Source: Buchnera aphidicola (Sitobion avenae)
GTDB taxonomy: Bacteria > Pseudomonadota > Gammaproteobacteria > Enterobacterales > Enterobacteriaceae
Reading direction: 5' to 3'
DNA: 64,000 nt
NCBI RefSeq assembly: GCF_005082585.1
Contig: NZ_CP034855.1
Coordinates: forward strand, 1 to 64,000
A program made the translations under genes and the position numbers. Numbering within the stretch: the stretch's first letter is position 1; each line of letters begins with the position of its first letter. Shown in pieces: positions 36,232-48,734 of the stretch. The notes beneath the pieces were generated by a model. The model saw only the letters and a program-made list of their open reading frames with translations. It was not told the origin of the DNA and made no database searches.

Positions 36232-39200
36232 TTATTTTTCTATAAGAGCAGAATTTAATAATTCTGAAAGACTAGCAGAGGCTTCTTCAGCACTCACTTG
36301 AGAACTGCTGACCGTTGGGTTATTATGTTTTTTTTGACGACGGTTAAAACGCTCTTTATGATATGCATATCCTGTACCTGCAGGAATTAAACGTCCAACA
36401 ATTACATTTTCTTTTAATCCTCTTAATTCATCTTTTTTTCCTGCCACTGCAGATTCAGTTAATACTCTTGTTGTTTCTTGAAAAGATGCAGCGGATATAA
36501 AAGATTCTGTTGCGAGTGAGGCTTTAGTAATTCCTAGTAAATCTCTTGAAAAGGTAGCTGGTATTTTATTTTTTTTATCTAATGTACGATTTGAAATTTT
36601 TATACGAGAAAATTCAACTTGTTCACCGTCTAAAAAATCAGAATTTCCTGATTTAACTATAGTGGCTTTTCTTAGCATTTGTCTTATGATTACTTCAATA
36701 TGTTTATCGTTAATTTTTACACCTTGTAGACGATATACTTCTTGTACTTCATTTACGATATATCTAGTTACAGCTTGAACTCCTCTTAATCGGAGAATAT
36801 CATGTGGTGATTCTGGTCCATCAGATACAACATCTCCTCTTTCTACTCTTTCTCCTTCAAATACATTTAATTGTCTCCATTTGGGAATCATTTCTTCATA
36901 AGCATCACTACCGTCTACTGGCGTAATAACTAATCTTCTTTTACCTTTTGTTTCCTTGCCAAAAGATATAATACCACTGATTTCAGCTAAAATAGCTAAT
37001 TCCTTTGGTCGTCTAGCTTCAAATAAATCGGCAACTCTTGGTAGTCCACCAGTTATATCTTTAGTTCCTCCTGATTCTTGTGGTACTCGTGCTAATGTAT
37101 CACCAGAGCTAATTTGTACTCCATCATCAATTTGAACAATTGCTTTTCCAGGTAAAAAATATTGTGCTGGCATATCTGTTCCAGCAATAAGAACGTCTTT
37201 GCCATTATTGTCAATGATTTTTAATGCTGGTCTTAAATCTTTTCCAATTGACATTCTTTCTGCAGTATCTAAAATTACTATAGAAGATAATCCTGTTAAT
37301 TCATCTGCTTGTCTTGTGATACTTTGACCGTCAATCATGTCAACAAAACGAACAAAACCATTAACTTCAGTAATAACTGGCATAGTATGTGGATCCCATT
37401 TTGCAACAGTTTCTCCAGAATTTACTTTTTCACCATCTCCTTTAGCCATTATTGCTCCATAAGGGACTTTATAGCTTTCTTTAGTTCTACCAAAATTATC
37501 AATGATATTCAGTTCTACATTTCTTGAAGTAATGACTATTTTCCCAGAAGAATTAGTTACAGATTTTGCATTGTTAAGGTTTATAGTGCCTTGATTTTTG
37601 ATTTGTATACTAGATTCTGCGGCAGCTCTTGATGCTGCACCTCCAATATGAAAGGTTCTCATAGTGAGCTGTGTACCTGGTTCTCCTATAGATTGAGCTG
37701 CGATTACTCCAATTGCTTCTCCTTTGTTAACTAAATTTCCCCGAGCTAAATCTCTACCATAACAATAGGCGCACACACCAAAATCAGTATCACAATTTAC
37801 TACTGATCTTACTTTAACATTATCTATAGAATTCTTTTCTAAAAGATCACACCATTGTTCATTAAGAAGTGTATTTCTTTTGATTAATACATGTTTAGTA
37901 TTGGGAATAAAAACATTTTGAGCAGTAACACGACCTAAAACACGTTCACGTAATGGTTCTTTTACGTCACCTCCTTCAATTAACGGAGTCATTAAAATTC
38001 CTTCATGTGTTTGACAGTCATCTTGTGTTACAACTAAATCTTGTGCTACATCTACTAAACGACGGGTTAGATATCCAGAATTAGCAGTTTTTAGTGCAGT
38101 ATCTGCTAATCCTTTTCGTGCTCCATGAGTAGAAATAAAATATTGTAATACGTTTAAACCTTCTCTAAAATTAGCTGTAATTGGTGTTTCAATAATAGAA
38201 CCATCAGGTTTAGCCATTAATCCTCTCATACCTGCTAATTGACGAATTTGTGCAGCAGAACCACGTGCCCCTGAATCAGCCATCATAAATATACTATTAA
38301 AAGATATTTGTTTTTGTTTTGTACCTTTTTTGTTTATAACAGATTCAGTTGATAAGTTTTCCATCATGGCTTTAGCTACTCGTTCATTAGCTGCTGCCCA
38401 AATATCAATAACTTTATTATATCTTTCACCTGCTGTTACTAATCCAGATTGAAATTGTTCTTGTATTTCAGCCACTTCAATTTCTGCTTCATTAATAATG
38501 TTTGCTTTTTTCTCTGGTATTACCATATCATCAATACCAACTGAAGCTCCTGATCTTGCTGCATAGGCGAATCCAGTATACATAATTTGATCAGCAAAAA
38601 AAACAGTGGGTTTAAGTCCTAAAATACGATAACAAGTGTTAAGCATTTTAGAAATATCTTTTTTCCCTAAAGTTTGATTGACAATACTAAAAGGTAGTCC
38701 TTTAGGAATAATCATCCATAGAATTGCTCGACCTATAGTAGTGGTAATGATTTTTTTTATTGGAGTAAAACTTTCATCTTTATTTTTTTTATATTCTATT
38801 ATTCTTACTTTTACTGATGAATGAAGTTCAGCAATACCTAATCGATATACTTTCTCTGCTTCATTAGAATCATTTAATAACATACCCTCACCTTTTCCGT
38901 TAATTTTTTTACGGGTCATATAATACAACCCTAAAACAACATCTTGAGAAGGTACAATAATTGGTTCTCCATTAGCTGGAGATAAAATGTTATTAGTTGA
39001 CATCATGAGAGCTCTAGCTTCTAATTGTGATTCTAGAGTCAATGGAACATGTACAGCCATTTGATCTCCATCAAAATCGGCGTTATAAGCTGCACATACT
39101 AGTGGATGAAGTTGAATTGCTTTTCCTTCTATAAGAACAGGTTCAAATGCTTGTATACCTAATCTATGTAACGTAGGTGCACGATTTAAAAGAACGGGAT

Positions 39201-40455
39201 GTTCGCGAATTACTTCATCTAAAATGTCCCATACTACTGCCTCTTCTCTTTCTACCATTTTTTTTGCTGCTTTAATAGTAGTAGCTAAACCACGAACTTC
39301 TAATTTTCCATATATAAATGGTTTAAAGAGTTCTAATGCCATTTTTTTTGGTAAACCACATTGATGTAAATGGAGATAAGGACCTACAGTAATTACTGAA
39401 CGACCAGAGTAGTCTACACGTTTTCCAAGAAGATTTTGTCGAAATCGGCCTTGTTTTCCTTTAATCATATCAGCTAATGATTTAAGAGGTCTTTTATTAG
39501 ATCCTGTAATTGCTCTTCCTCTTCTACCATTATCCAGTAAAGCATCTACTGCTTCTTGCAACATTCTTTTTTCATTGCGCACAATAATATCAGGAGCTGC
39601 TAAATCTAATAAACGTTTAAGACGATTATTTCGATTAATCACTCTACGATATAAATCATTTAAATCTGATGTTGCAAATCTTCCTCCATCTAATGGTACT
39701 AATGGTCTGAGATCAGGTGGTAATACTGGTAACACATTAAGAATCATCCATTCAGGTTTATTATGAGATTGAATAAAAGATTCTAATAATTTAATTCTTT
39801 TTGTTAGTTTTTTTCTTTTTGTTTCAGAATTAGTTTCATTTAATTCTATTCTTAATGTGTTGCATTCTTGTGCTAGATTAATATCTTTTAATAGAAATTG
39901 AATAGCTTCTGCTCCCATTGTAGCATGAAACTCATCTCCAAATTCTTCTAAAGAATCTAAATATTGCTCTTCAGTTAAAATTTGACGTTTTTCAAGGTTA
40001 GTCATTCCTGTTTCTATAACAACATAAGATTCAAAATATAATACTCTTTCAATATCTCTTAAAGGCATGTCTAATAGCAAACCAATACGTGATGGTAAAG
40101 ATTTTAAAAACCAAATATGAGCTGTAGGTGAAGAAAGTTCTATATGACCCATTCGTTCTCTTCTAACCTTACTTTGAGTTACTTCAACACCACATTTTTC
40201 ACAGATTACACCTCGATGTTTTAATCTTTTATATTTCCCGCATAAACATTCATAATCTTTTACGGGACCAAAAATACGAGCGCAAAATAATCCATCTCTT
40301 TCAGGTTTAAATGTACGATAATTAATAGTTTCAGGCTTTTTAACTTCTCCAAATGACCATGATCTAATCATATCTGGTGAAGCTAATGAGATTTTAATAG
40401 CATCAAAATCTTCATTTTTAGTTTGGGATTTTAGAAATTTTAGTAAATCTTTCAC
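36232..40455 (-). CDS. rpoC: DNA-directed RNA polymerase subunit beta'
   Basis: Catalytic subunit of RNA polymerase. The 1407 residues equal E. coli. The N-terminal zinc site uses Cys70, 72, 85 and 88; the catalytic Mg loop NADFDGDQM is at about 458-466; the second zinc site includes CAYCYGRD (with the upstream Cys in [11 protein letters not shown]); the trigger-loop region [29 protein letters not shown] is exact. It is the last gene of the rplKAJL-rpoBC cluster. Sequence is highly conserved, with AT-driven Lys/Asn changes mostly on the surface. Confidence 0.99.
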   Translation of the reverse strand: MKDLLKFLKSQTKNEDFDAIKISLASPDMIRSWSFGEVKKPETINYRTFKPERDGLFCARIFGPVKDYECLCGKYKRLKHRGVICEKCGVEVTQSKVRRERMGHIELSSPTAHIWFLKSLPSRIGLLLDMPLRDIERVLYFESYVVIETGMTNLEKRQILTEEQYLDSLEEFGDEFHATMGAEAIQFLLKDINLAQECNTLRIELNETNSETKRKKLTKRIKLLESFIQSHNKPEWMILNVLPVLPPDLRPLVPLDGGRFATSDLNDLYRRVINRNNRLKRLLDLAAPDIIVRNEKRMLQEAVDALLDNGRRGRAITGSNKRPLKSLADMIKGKQGRFRQNLLGKRVDYSGRSVITVGPYLHLHQCGLPKKMALELFKPFIYGKLEVRGLATTIKAAKKMVEREEAVVWDILDEVIREHPVLLNRAPTLHRLGIQAFEPVLIEGKAIQLHPLVCAAYNADFDGDQMAVHVPLTLESQLEARALMMSTNNILSPANGEPIIVPSQDVVLGLYYMTRKKINGKGEGMLLNDSNEAEKVYRLGIAELHSSVKVRIIEYKKNKDESFTPIKKIITTTIGRAILWMIIPKGLPFSIVNQTLGKKDISKMLNTCYRILGLKPTVFFADQIMYTGFAYAARSGASVGIDDMVIPEKKANIINEAEIEVAEIQEQFQSGLVTAGERYNKVIDIWAAANERVAKAMMENLSTESVINKKGTKQKQISFNSIFMMADSGARGSAAQIRQLAGMRGLMAKPDGSIIETPITANFREGLNVLQYFISTHGARKGLADTALKTANSGYLTRRLVDVAQDLVVTQDDCQTHEGILMTPLIEGGDVKEPLRERVLGRVTAQNVFIPNTKHVLIKRNTLLNEQWCDLLEKNSIDNVKVRSVVNCDTDFGVCAYCYGRDLARGNLVNKGEAIGVIAAQSIGEPGTQLTMRTFHIGGAASRAAAESSIQIKNQGTINLNNAKSVTNSSGKIVITSRNVELNIIDNFGRTKESYKVPYGAIMAKGDGEKVNSGETVAKWDPHTMPVITEVNGFVRFVDMIDGQSITRQADELTGLSSIVILDTAERMSIGKDLRPALKIIDNNGKDVLIAGTDMPAQYFLPGKAIVQIDDGVQISSGDTLARVPQESGGTKDITGGLPRVADLFEARRPKELAILAEISGIISFGKETKGKRRLVITPVDGSDAYEEMIPKWRQLNVFEGERVERGDVVSDGPESPHDILRLRGVQAVTRYIVNEVQEVYRLQGVKINDKHIEVIIRQMLRKATIVKSGNSDFLDGEQVEFSRIKISNRTLDKKNKIPATFSRDLLGITKASLATESFISAASFQETTRVLTESAVAGKKDELRGLKENVIVGRLIPAGTGYAYHKERFNRRQKKHNNPTVSSSQVSAEEASASLSELLNSALIEK

Positions 40456-40526
40456 ACATGAGCTCTCGTTGGAGTAAACTTTTAAGGTAATAAAGATATA
40501 AATTTTTTTTAATGTTACTGATATTC

Positions 40527-43500
40527 TTATTCACTTTCCAATTCAATATTAATACCTAATGATCGAATTTCTTTCAAAAGCACATTAAAAGATTCTGGCA
40601 TTCCAGGTTCCATTTGATAATTTCCGTCTACAATATTTTTGTACATTTTAGTTCTTCCATTTACGTCATCAGATTTAACGGTTAACATTTCTTGTAATGT
40701 ATAAGAAGCTCCATACGCTTCTAGTGCCCAAACTTCCATTTCACCGAAACGCTGTCCACCAAATTGAGCTTTTCCGCCTAGTGGTTGTTGAGTAACTAAG
40801 CTATAAGAACCAGTAGAACGAGCATGCATTTTATCATCTACTAAATGGTTTAATTTCAACATGTACATATAACCAACAGTAACAGGTCGTTCAAATTTTT
40901 CCCCAGTTCTCCCATCAAACAGCGTAATTTGTCCAGAAGCAGGTAAACCTGCAAATTTTAACATTGTTTTTATTTCGTTTTCTTGTGCACCATCGAATAC
41001 TGGTGTTGCAATGGGAATACCATTTTTTAAATTTTTTGCTAATCGTAATATTTCTTTATCTGAAAAAGTATTTAAGTCTATTTTTTGACGCAAGTGATTT
41101 CCTAAATCAAAAGCTTTTTGGATAAATTTTCGTAAATTAGACACTTTTTCTTGTGTTTTTAGCATGTGATTGATTTTATCACCAATACCCTTTGCTGCCA
41201 TACCTAAATGCGTTTCTAATATTTGTCCAATATTCATGCGAGAAGGAACGCCTAATGGATTTAAAACAATATCCACTGGGATACCATTATCATCATATGG
41301 CATATCTTCAATAGGATTGATTTTAGAAATTACTCCTTTGTTTCCATGTCTTCCTGCCATTTTGTCACCAGGTTGAATTTGACGCTTTACTGCTAAATAT
41401 ACTTTTACTATTTTTAGAACACCTGGCGCAAGATCATCACCTTGTGTAATTTTTCGACGTTTTATCTCGATTTTTTTATTAAATTCTTCTTTTAATTCAT
41501 CATGTTGTTTTGCAAGCTTTTCTATTTCTTTTCTTTCATGTTTTTGTTTCATTTCTATAGAAAACCATTTTTCGAAAGGCAATCTATTAAGTTTTTCTTC
41601 TTCAATATTAAAAGATATAAAAGTTTTTTTAATATGAGCAAATAAACTTGATTCAAATATTTTAAATTCTTCAGTAAGATCTTTTTTAATTTTTTTAAGA
41701 TGCATATCTTCAATTTCTAAAGCTCTTTTATCTTTTTTTACACCATCTCTTGTAAATATTTGTATGTCTATTACAGTTCCTGATACTCCATTAGGAACTC
41801 GTAATGAAGAATCTTTTACATCTGATGCTTTTTCACCAAAAATAGCACGTAATAATTTTTCTTCTGGTGTTAATTGTGTTTCTCCTTTTGGAGTTACTTT
41901 TCCTACTAGTATGTCACCTCCAGTAACTTCTGCTCCAATATAAACAATACCAGATTCATCAAGTTTAGACAGTGCAGATTCACCTACATTAGGTATATCT
42001 GCGCTAATTTCTTCTGCTCCTAATTTAGTATCTCGTGATATACATGATAATTCTTGAATATGAATTGTAGTAAAACGATCTTCTTGCACAACTCTTTCAG
42101 ACACGAGTATTGAATCTTCAAAGTTATATCCATTCCATGGCATAAATGCTACACGCATATTTTGTCCTAATGCAAGTTCTCCCAAATCAGTAGATGGTCC
42201 ATCAGCCAGAACATCACCTTTTTTAATTTTTTCTCCTAAATCAACACAGGGTTTCTGATTAATACAAGTGTTTTGATTTGATCGTGTATATTTAGTTAAA
42301 TTATAGATATCTATTCCAGCTTCTCCTGCATACATTTCTTTTTCATCAACTTTAATTACTATACGTGAAGCATCTACATACTGAATAAAACCACTTCTTT
42401 TAGCTACTGCTGTAACTCCTGAATCTACTGCTACTGCTCGTTCCATTCCTGTGCCAACTAAAGGTTTATCTGCTTTTAGAGTAGGGACTGCTTGACGTTG
42501 CATATTAGCTCCCATTAGCGCTCTATTTGCATCGTCGTGTTCAAGAAAAGGAATTAAAGATGCACCGACAGATACAATTTGTTGAGTAGAAACGTCCATG
42601 TAATTTACTTGATTACAATTAAATAAACTAGATTCACCTTTGTGTCGACAGGTTACTAAATCGTCAGTAAAAAAACCGTTTTTATCAATGTTAGTGTTGG
42701 CTTGTGCAATAATATAATTACCTTCTTCTATAGCAGATAGATAATTAATTTCTTCTGTTACCAAACCGTTTCGTACTTTTCTATAAGGTGTTTCTAAAAA
42801 TCCATATGAATTTGTTTGGGCGTATACAGATAAAGAATTAATTAATCCAATGTTTGGACCTTCCGGTGTTTCTATAGGACATACACGTCCGTAGTGAGTA
42901 GGATGAACATCTCGAACTTCAAAACCTGCTCTTTCTCTAGTTAAACCGCCTAAACCTAAAGCTGAAATTCGTCTTTTATGAGTAATTTCTGATAAAGGAT
43001 TATTTTGATCCATAAATTGTGATAACTGACTGGAGCCAAAAAATTCTTTCACGGCAGCTGATATTGGTTTAGCATTAATCATATCTTGTGGCATAAGAGT
43101 ATCTAAATCACCTATAGATAATCTTTCTTTAACAGCTCTTTCCACTCTAACTAAACCAATTCTAAATTGATTTTCCGCCATTTCTCCAACTGATCTGACA
43201 CGGCGGTTTCCCAGATGATCAATATCGTCTACTTCTCCTTTTCCATTGCGAATATCAATGATTTTTTTTATTACATCAATTATGTCTTCTTTTTTTAAAG
43301 TACCTGAACCTTCAATTTCTTTTCGTAAAAGAGATCTGTTGAATTTCATTCTTCCCACAGAAGAAAGATCATATCTGTCCTCAGAAAAAAATAAATTTTC
43401 AAATAAATTTTCTGTCGCTTCTTTAGTAGGAGGTTCTCCAGGTCTCATAACTCGGTAAATTTCTATCAAAGCACTAGCACGATCATTTGATGAGTCTATT

Positions 43501-44555
43501 CTTAGTGTTTCTGACATATATGGACCATGATCTAAATCATTAGTAAATAATGTTTCGACATAATGAAAATTTGATTTTTTTAATTTTTCTAATGCTTCTA
43601 AAGATAATTCTGTATTAGAAAAAATAATTATTTCATTTGTTTTTTGATCTATATAGTTTTTAGATACGATTCTTCCTAACATATATTCAACTGGCACTGT
43701 TATAGATTTTATTTTATTATTTTTTAGTTCTTGAATATGTCGAGCAGTAATACGACGTCCTTTTTCTATATATATTTTTCCATTTTTTTGAATGTTAAAT
43801 GATGCAGTTTCGCCACGAAGTCTTTCCGGGACTAATTCTAGTTTGATTTTATTGTTTTCTATTTTAAAAATATTTTTTTCAAAAAAAATATCTAATATTT
43901 CTTCTGTGCTGTAATTAAGAGCACGTAAGATAATGCTGACTGGTAGTTTTCTACGTCTGTCAATTCTAACAAATAAATTATCTTTTGGATCAAATTCAAA
44001 ATCTAACCAAGATCCTCGATAAGGAATAATACGTGCATTATATAGTACTTTTCCGGAAGAGTGAGTTTTACCTTTATCACTATCAAAAAAAACTCCAGGA
44101 CTACGATGCAGTTGAGAAACAACTACTCTTTCTGTGCCGTTTATTATAAACGTTCCATTATTTGTCATTAAAGGAATTTCACCCATATAAACTTCTTGTT
44201 CTTTAATATCTTTAACAGTGGCTTCTAATATGTCACGTTCATAAATAACAAGCCTTAATCTGACTCTCAATGGTGCTGAATAAGTTGCTCCTCTAATTTG
44301 ACATTCTTTTACATCAAATATTGTTTCTCCTAAACGGTAACTCACATATTGAAGTTCAGAATTTCCATTATAACCACGAATAGGAAATACAGATCGGAAT
44401 GCTGCTTCCAATCCTTGTTGACCTTCTAAATCTGGTTTAATAAATTTTTTAAAAGAATCTAATTGAATCGAAAGAAGATATGGTATATCTAAAACTTTAG
44501 GACGTTTGCCAAAATCTTTACGAATACGTTTTTTTTCGGTATAAGAGTAAACCAT
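40527..44555 (-). CDS. rpoB: DNA-directed RNA polymerase subunit beta
   Basis: Large subunit forming the active-site cleft with beta'. The 1342 residues equal E. coli. The rifampicin region is the wild-type form ([23 protein letters not shown]), as are the flap and the C-terminal signature [13 protein letters not shown] and [24 protein letters not shown]. It is separated from rplL by 200 bp containing a conserved attenuator-like hairpin, and from rpoC by 71 bp. Confidence 0.99.
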   Translation of the reverse strand: MVYSYTEKKRIRKDFGKRPKVLDIPYLLSIQLDSFKKFIKPDLEGQQGLEAAFRSVFPIRGYNGNSELQYVSYRLGETIFDVKECQIRGATYSAPLRVRLRLVIYERDILEATVKDIKEQEVYMGEIPLMTNNGTFIINGTERVVVSQLHRSPGVFFDSDKGKTHSSGKVLYNARIIPYRGSWLDFEFDPKDNLFVRIDRRRKLPVSIILRALNYSTEEILDIFFEKNIFKIENNKIKLELVPERLRGETASFNIQKNGKIYIEKGRRITARHIQELKNNKIKSITVPVEYMLGRIVSKNYIDQKTNEIIIFSNTELSLEALEKLKKSNFHYVETLFTNDLDHGPYMSETLRIDSSNDRASALIEIYRVMRPGEPPTKEATENLFENLFFSEDRYDLSSVGRMKFNRSLLRKEIEGSGTLKKEDIIDVIKKIIDIRNGKGEVDDIDHLGNRRVRSVGEMAENQFRIGLVRVERAVKERLSIGDLDTLMPQDMINAKPISAAVKEFFGSSQLSQFMDQNNPLSEITHKRRISALGLGGLTRERAGFEVRDVHPTHYGRVCPIETPEGPNIGLINSLSVYAQTNSYGFLETPYRKVRNGLVTEEINYLSAIEEGNYIIAQANTNIDKNGFFTDDLVTCRHKGESSLFNCNQVNYMDVSTQQIVSVGASLIPFLEHDDANRALMGANMQRQAVPTLKADKPLVGTGMERAVAVDSGVTAVAKRSGFIQYVDASRIVIKVDEKEMYAGEAGIDIYNLTKYTRSNQNTCINQKPCVDLGEKIKKGDVLADGPSTDLGELALGQNMRVAFMPWNGYNFEDSILVSERVVQEDRFTTIHIQELSCISRDTKLGAEEISADIPNVGESALSKLDESGIVYIGAEVTGGDILVGKVTPKGETQLTPEEKLLRAIFGEKASDVKDSSLRVPNGVSGTVIDIQIFTRDGVKKDKRALEIEDMHLKKIKKDLTEEFKIFESSLFAHIKKTFISFNIEEEKLNRLPFEKWFSIEMKQKHERKEIEKLAKQHDELKEEFNKKIEIKRRKITQGDDLAPGVLKIVKVYLAVKRQIQPGDKMAGRHGNKGVISKINPIEDMPYDDNGIPVDIVLNPLGVPSRMNIGQILETHLGMAAKGIGDKINHMLKTQEKVSNLRKFIQKAFDLGNHLRQKIDLNTFSDKEILRLAKNLKNGIPIATPVFDGAQENEIKTMLKFAGLPASGQITLFDGRTGEKFERPVTVGYMYMLKLNHLVDDKMHARSTGSYSLVTQQPLGGKAQFGGQRFGEMEVWALEAYGASYTLQEMLTVKSDDVNGRTKMYKNIVDGNYQMEPGMPESFNVLLKEIRSLGINIELESE

Positions 44556-44688
44556 GGGGTTCCTAAGCTCGTTGACAGATAAGTTGAAAATTGATTTATT
44601 TTTGTTGTCTGAAGGGGAGACAGTTGTAATATTTTTATTATTTTTTATTAAATATTTCTTAGAAAATGATTTGATTTTTTTTTGATCT

Positions 44689-44717
44689 AAAAGGCTGGTG
44701 AATTAACATCACCAGCC
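44689..44717 (-). promoter_or_regulatory. rplL-rpoB attenuator hairpin
   Basis: Read on the minus strand, GGCTGGTGA pairs with TCACCAGCC (plus-strand 44693-44701 and 44709-44717) over a seven-base loop and is followed by TTTT. It lies in the rplL-rpoB spacer. As I recall it, the E. coli attenuator at this place has the same nine-base stem, where it stops most transcripts so that ribosomal proteins exceed polymerase subunits. An unchanged G+C-rich stem in this A+T-rich setting points to selection. Confidence 0.8.
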
Positions 44718-44755
44718 GTACTGGAAAATTAATGAAATTATAAAATTTAATTTTT

Positions 44756-45124
44756 TTATTTAATTTCGATTTCAGCACCAACATCTTCCAATGTTTTTTT
44801 AAGTGATTCTGCATCTTCTTTGCTAATATTTTCTTTTAAAACTGTTGGAGCAGATTCTACTAAATCTTTAGCTTCTTTTAGTCCTAGACCAGTTGCACTG
44901 CGCACAGTTTTAATTACTGATACTTTATTAGGTCCAATAACTTTTAAAAAAATATCAAATTCTGTTTTTTCTTCATGTAAATTTTTTTCGTGATCATTAT
45001 TGCTATTAATAGACATACTAGCAGATACACCAAATTTTTCTTCCATTGCTGAAATAAGATCTACAACATTCATGACTGACATTTTTGATACAGCTTCTAA
45101 AATTTGCTCTTTAGTGATAGACAT
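44756..45124 (-). CDS. rplL: 50S ribosomal protein L7/L12
   Basis: Stalk protein that recruits translation factors. I start at ATG 45124 ([21 protein letters not shown]), matching E. coli; an upstream in-frame start adds seven unsupported residues. The product is 122 residues. The C-terminal factor-binding domain is well conserved ([17 protein letters not shown]). The hinge, Ala/Val/Gly-rich in E. coli, has become polar here (Ser, Asn, Asp, His, Glu at about residues 37-53). Confidence 0.98.
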   Translation of the reverse strand: MSITKEQILEAVSKMSVMNVVDLISAMEEKFGVSASMSINSNNDHEKNLHEEKTEFDIFLKVIGPNKVSVIKTVRSATGLGLKEAKDLVESAPTVLKENISKEDAESLKKTLEDVGAEIEIK

Positions 45125-45190
45125 AACAATAATTCCTAATAACAATTAGAATTGTTTTAGATGTTAGTAATACATCAAAAATAATAACCT

Positions 45191-45688
45191 TTAAGAGGTT
45201 TCTTTTTTCTTTTTTATAGCAGACAATGTATAAATCAGTTTTCCAGCAACCGACATTTTTAATATTAATAAAAGCTTTACTATTGCTTCTTTATACGTAG
45301 GCATATCTGCAAGTTGATTAATTTCTAAAATAGAGAGTAATTTTCCTTCAAAAGCTGCTCCTGTAATTTTAAAATGTGTATTTTTTTTTGAGAATTCCTT
45401 AAATAATCTAGCTCCGCTTCCTGGATGTATCATAGAATAAGCGATAAAGGTAGAACCTTTAATTTTTTTTTTTAAACATTCAAAAGCAGTATTTTTAATC
45501 GCTAAAGATAGTAGAGTATTTTGAACAATACTCATAGTTACTCCGATTTCACGTCCAGATTTTCTCAATTCATTGATTTTATTCACGCAAATTCCTTGAG
45601 AATCTGCAGTTACAGCTGATAATGCTGTATTAGATATTTTATTAATTTTAGAAACAATGATTTTTTTATTATGAAGATTTAATGCCAT
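45191..45688 (-). CDS. rplJ: 50S ribosomal protein L10
   Basis: Base of the ribosomal stalk, binding L7/L12 dimers through its C-terminal helix. The 165 residues equal E. coli, with the N-terminal rRNA-binding domain MALNLHNKKIIVSKINKISNTALSAV. AGGAGA precedes the ATG. The 237-bp leader between rplA and rplJ is where L10-L12 autoregulation acts in E. coli. A run of 11 A bases on the coding strand (45463-45473) lies within LKKKIKG. Confidence 0.97.
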   Translation of the reverse strand: MALNLHNKKIIVSKINKISNTALSAVTADSQGICVNKINELRKSGREIGVTMSIVQNTLLSLAIKNTAFECLKKKIKGSTFIAYSMIHPGSGARLFKEFSKKNTHFKITGAAFEGKLLSILEINQLADMPTYKEAIVKLLLILKMSVAGKLIYTLSAIKKKKETS

Positions 45689-45925
45689 GTATCAGATTCT
45701 CCTGATTGATCTAGAGAGAAATAATTTAAATTCATTTTTTAATGAAAATGATAAACATGATAATATGACTATAAAGAAAAAATTATTAAATAATAAATTT
45801 ACAGTATTAGACTTAGATTATTTTTAGGCATTGTAAAACTAAAAAATTTCATATATTATGCTGATTAAAAAAAGGATATCATTATAAATAATTTTTTTTA
45901 TAGCGTAAAGTGGAAATCATTTTTG

Positions 45926-46621
45926 CTAAACAGATAACGTGGACTGATCCACGATTAATCCTATACCCATAGTTGTTGATAAAACTATTTTTTTTATATA
46001 TGTTCCTTTTGATTGTGGTGGTTTTGATTTTTTAATGGATTCTAAAAATATATTTAAATTTTCTTTGATATGTTTTATATTAAAATTAATTCGACCAATT
46101 GTAGCATGAATAATTCCATTTTTATCATTTCTATAGCGCACTTGTCCGGTTTTTGCATTTTTAATTGCTTCAGCAATATTTGTAGTGATTGTGCCTAATT
46201 TAGGATTTGGCATTAAATTACGAGGTCCTAGTATTTGCCCTAACTGTGTCACTACTTTCATCGCGTCAGGAGAGGCGATAACAATATCGAAATTCACACC
46301 TTCTTTTTTAATTTTTTCAGATAAATCCTCCATTCCTATAAATTCTGCGCCTGCATTTTTAGCTATTTTAACATTATTACCTTGTGTAAATACGGCTACT
46401 CGAATGATGCGTCCTACGCCATTAGGTAAAACCACTGAACCTCGAATGTTTTGATCTGATTTTTTAGGATTTATCCCTAAATTAATAGCGATGTCAATAC
46501 TTTCATTAAATTTTACTTGAGAAGATTTTTTTAATAAATTTATTATTTCATCAATGTGATGGAATTTTTTGAAATCAATATTATTTTTAATATGTTTCAT
46601 ACGTTTAGTTATTGTGCTCAT
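45926..46621 (-). CDS. rplA: 50S ribosomal protein L1
   Basis: Forms the mobile L1 stalk and, in E. coli, represses its own operon by binding the rplK leader. The 231 residues fit the family (234 in E. coli); the signature region [27 protein letters not shown] appears as [13 protein letters not shown]. It starts two bases after rplK stops, so the pair is co-translated. Confidence 0.98.
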   Translation of the reverse strand: MSTITKRMKHIKNNIDFKKFHHIDEIINLLKKSSQVKFNESIDIAINLGINPKKSDQNIRGSVVLPNGVGRIIRVAVFTQGNNVKIAKNAGAEFIGMEDLSEKIKKEGVNFDIVIASPDAMKVVTQLGQILGPRNLMPNPKLGTITTNIAEAIKNAKTGQVRYRNDKNGIIHATIGRINFNIKHIKENLNIFLESIKKSKPPQSKGTYIKKIVLSTTMGIGLIVDQSTLSV

Positions 46622-46623
46622 TA

Positions 46624-47052
46624 TTATTCCTCAATGATTAGTCCCATAGATTTAGCAGTGCCTTCAATAGATCGCATCATACTTTCAATATTAGAACCAG
46701 TCATATCGTTATTTTTTATTTTTGCTATTTCTTGTATCTGTAAACGATTTATTTTTCCTATTTGTTCTGATTTGGTTTTGCTTGCACCTTTTTTAATGCC
46801 AGATAGTTTTTTTAATAAAACAGAGGCTGGAGGCGTTTTTGTGATAAATGTAAATGAACGATCAGAATAAACAGTGATAATTACCGGTATTGGAAGTCCT
46901 TTTTCTATGTTTTCGGTTTTTTTATTAAATAATTTACAAAACTCCATAATATTAACACCTTTTTGGCCTAAAGCTGGTCCAATTGGGGGGCTAGGATTTG
47001 CTGTACCAGCTGAAACTTGTAGTTTAATATACGATTGTATTTTTTTAGCCAT
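46624..47052 (-). CDS. rplK: 50S ribosomal protein L11
   Basis: Binds the GTPase-associated centre of 23S rRNA. The 142 residues equal E. coli. It has the proline-rich N-terminal loop [27 protein letters not shown] and the C-terminal rRNA-binding domain ending [12 protein letters not shown]. It opens the rplKA pair downstream of nusG. Confidence 0.98.
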   Translation of the reverse strand: MAKKIQSYIKLQVSAGTANPSPPIGPALGQKGVNIMEFCKLFNKKTENIEKGLPIPVIITVYSDRSFTFITKTPPASVLLKKLSGIKKGASKTKSEQIGKINRLQIQEIAKIKNNDMTGSNIESMMRSIEGTAKSMGLIIEE

Positions 47053-47088
47053 TTTTTTCTCATTTTATATAAAAATTTATAAATTATT

Positions 47089-47634
47089 TTAATTTTTTTC
47101 AACTTGTCTAAAGTCTAGTTCTACGGGAGTAGATCTTCCAAAGATAGACACAGAAACTTTTAATCTGCTTTTTTCATAATCTACTTCTTCTACAACACCA
47201 TTAAAATCTGCAAAAGGACCATCATTTACTCGAACCATCTCTCCTGGTTCAAATAAGGTTTTAGGTCTTGGTTTATCGCCAATTTTACGAAGTCTATTAA
47301 TAATGACTTCTACTTCTTTGTCACTGATGGGTGAAGGTTTATCTGATTTTCCTCCGATAAACCCTAGAACTCTAGGAATATTTCTAATTAAATGCCAGGT
47401 TGAATCTGTCATTATCATTTGAATCAAAACATATCCAGGAAAGAATTTATATTCACTTTTTCTGCGTTGTCCACCTCGCATTTCAATAACTTCTTGTGAA
47501 GGAACCATTACTTCACCGAATAAATCTCCCATTTCATTTAATTTTACATGTTCTCGTATTGATTGTGCTACGCGACTTTCAAAGCCAGAAAAAGCTTGTA
47601 ATACATACCATCTTTTTTTTTGACTCTCATGCAT
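47089..47634 (-). CDS. nusG: Transcription termination/antitermination factor NusG
   Basis: Processivity factor for RNA polymerase that links transcription to Rho or to the ribosome. The 181 residues equal E. coli. The NGN domain starts [14 protein letters not shown], and the KOW domain has [35 protein letters not shown] (Rho/S10 contact). It begins four bases after secE ends, as in the E. coli secE-nusG operon. Confidence 0.98.
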   Translation of the reverse strand: MHESQKKRWYVLQAFSGFESRVAQSIREHVKLNEMGDLFGEVMVPSQEVIEMRGGQRRKSEYKFFPGYVLIQMIMTDSTWHLIRNIPRVLGFIGGKSDKPSPISDKEVEVIINRLRKIGDKPRPKTLFEPGEMVRVNDGPFADFNGVVEEVDYEKSRLKVSVSIFGRSTPVELDFRQVEKN

Positions 47635-47638
47635 TTTT

Positions 47639-48022
47639 TTAGAACCTTAAACTAATAATAAATGCTATTAAACGGAATATTATGCTATCTACACTCCACA
47701 AAATAAGAGATATAAGAATTGTTACACTAATCACAATGAATGTAGTATACAAAGTCTCTTTATATTTAGGCCATATTATTTTTTGCATCTCTTTTTTTGA
47801 CACAATTATGTATGATAATATTTTTTTTCCCTGTTCTGTATATATAAAAGTAGTTATTGCACATAAAATGAAAAAAGATATCATAAACATTCGAATAAAT
47901 AATTGTGTTTTATAAAAATAGTAATTAATGAAAAAAGATATAATAAAAAATATTGATATAGACAACCATTTTATTTTTTCTAAAACTTTAGACTTATTGC
48001 GATTTTGGTTATTTTTATTCAT
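47639..48022 (-). CDS. secE: Preprotein translocase subunit SecE
   Basis: Clamp subunit of the SecYEG channel. The 127 residues equal E. coli and keep its three-helix form; most reduced bacteria have a single-helix SecE. Helices fall at about 19-37, 43-62 and 95-120. The conserved cytoplasmic segment [14 protein letters not shown] matches E. coli KVIWPTRQETLHTT. It heads the secE-nusG pair; in E. coli tufB and a tRNA cluster come before it, and here the tRNAs remain but tufB does not. Confidence 0.96.
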   Translation of the reverse strand: MNKNNQNRNKSKVLEKIKWLSISIFFIISFFINYYFYKTQLFIRMFMISFFILCAITTFIYTEQGKKILSYIIVSKKEMQKIIWPKYKETLYTTFIVISVTILISLILWSVDSIIFRLIAFIISLRF

Positions 48023-48327
48023 AGTTTCTCCTAAAATTATAAAATAATATAGAAAAAATATGTTAATACATTAAACAACTTGTTCTTTTTTATTTATAAA
48101 AATTTTATTTTTTACGTGAAAAATTTTTTTATTTTTTAATAAATTAAAAACTCTGAAAATAAACTATTTTTTTAAGCTAGATCAATTCTTTATGAAGTAA
48201 GTGTAGAAATTTCAAAATATAGAATATTTTAAAATAAAGTATTAGGTGAGATTGATGATAAATGATTTGAAAATATTTTTTTTAAAAAAGCTATCTCTAA
48301 TATATATGAAATAAATCTTATAAGTTA
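48023..48327. other. Gap between tRNA-Thr(GGU) and secE where tufB lies in E. coli
   Basis: A 305-bp stretch holding no gene. In E. coli tufB (about 1.2 kb) occupies this place between thrT and secE. I searched by eye on the minus strand for EF-Tu motifs (GHVDHGKTT, NKCD, the C-terminal VVAKV) and saw none. The tail of the tRNA operon transcript or a secE promoter could lie here, but no pattern is convincing. Confidence 0.5.
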
Positions 48328-48400
48328 TGCTGATACCCAGAATTGAACTGGGGACCTCACCCTTACCAAGGGTGTGCTCTACCTACTGAGCCATATCAGC
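48328..48400 (-). tRNA. tRNA-Thr (anticodon GGU)
   Basis: On the minus strand the acceptor GCTGATA pairs with TATCAGC, with discriminator A73. The anticodon stem CACCC/GGGTG encloses loop TTGGTAA with anticodon GGU, and the T-arm CCCAG/CTGGG encloses TTCAATT. CCA is not encoded (TAA follows). It corresponds to E. coli thrT and is the last tRNA of the four-gene cluster. Confidence 0.97.
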
Positions 48401-48413
48401 AATTTTATTTTTT

Positions 48414-48485
<72 letters not shown>

Positions 48486-48511
48486 ATTTTATCTGACATT
48501 TATTTTTTAAT

Positions 48512-48593
48512 TGGTGGGAGAAGGATTCGAACCTTCGAAGTCTATGACGTCAGATTTACAGTCTGATCCCTTTGGCCGCTCGGGAATCCCACC
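48512..48593 (-). tRNA. tRNA-Tyr (anticodon GUA)
   Basis: A class II tRNA of 82 bases with a long variable arm. On the minus strand the acceptor GGTGGGA pairs with TCCCACC, the anticodon loop is CTGTAAA with anticodon GUA, and the variable arm is built from GACGTCATAGACTTC. Discriminator A73. CCA is not encoded. It matches tyrU in the E. coli thrU-tyrU-glyT-thrT cluster. Confidence 0.97.
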
Positions 48594-48609
48594 TGAAATA
48601 ATATTTTTA

Positions 48610-48682
<73 letters not shown>

Positions 48683-48734
48683 TTTTTCGTATAAAGTGCA
48701 ATTAATATTGAGATATTAGTTTGAAATAAATTAT

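Noticed and set aside
45689-45925. L10 leader structure in the rplA-rplJ spacer
   Set aside because: The 237-bp position is right for the E. coli L10-L12 binding leader, but I could not identify a convincing conserved fold by eye, so I do not list it as a feature.
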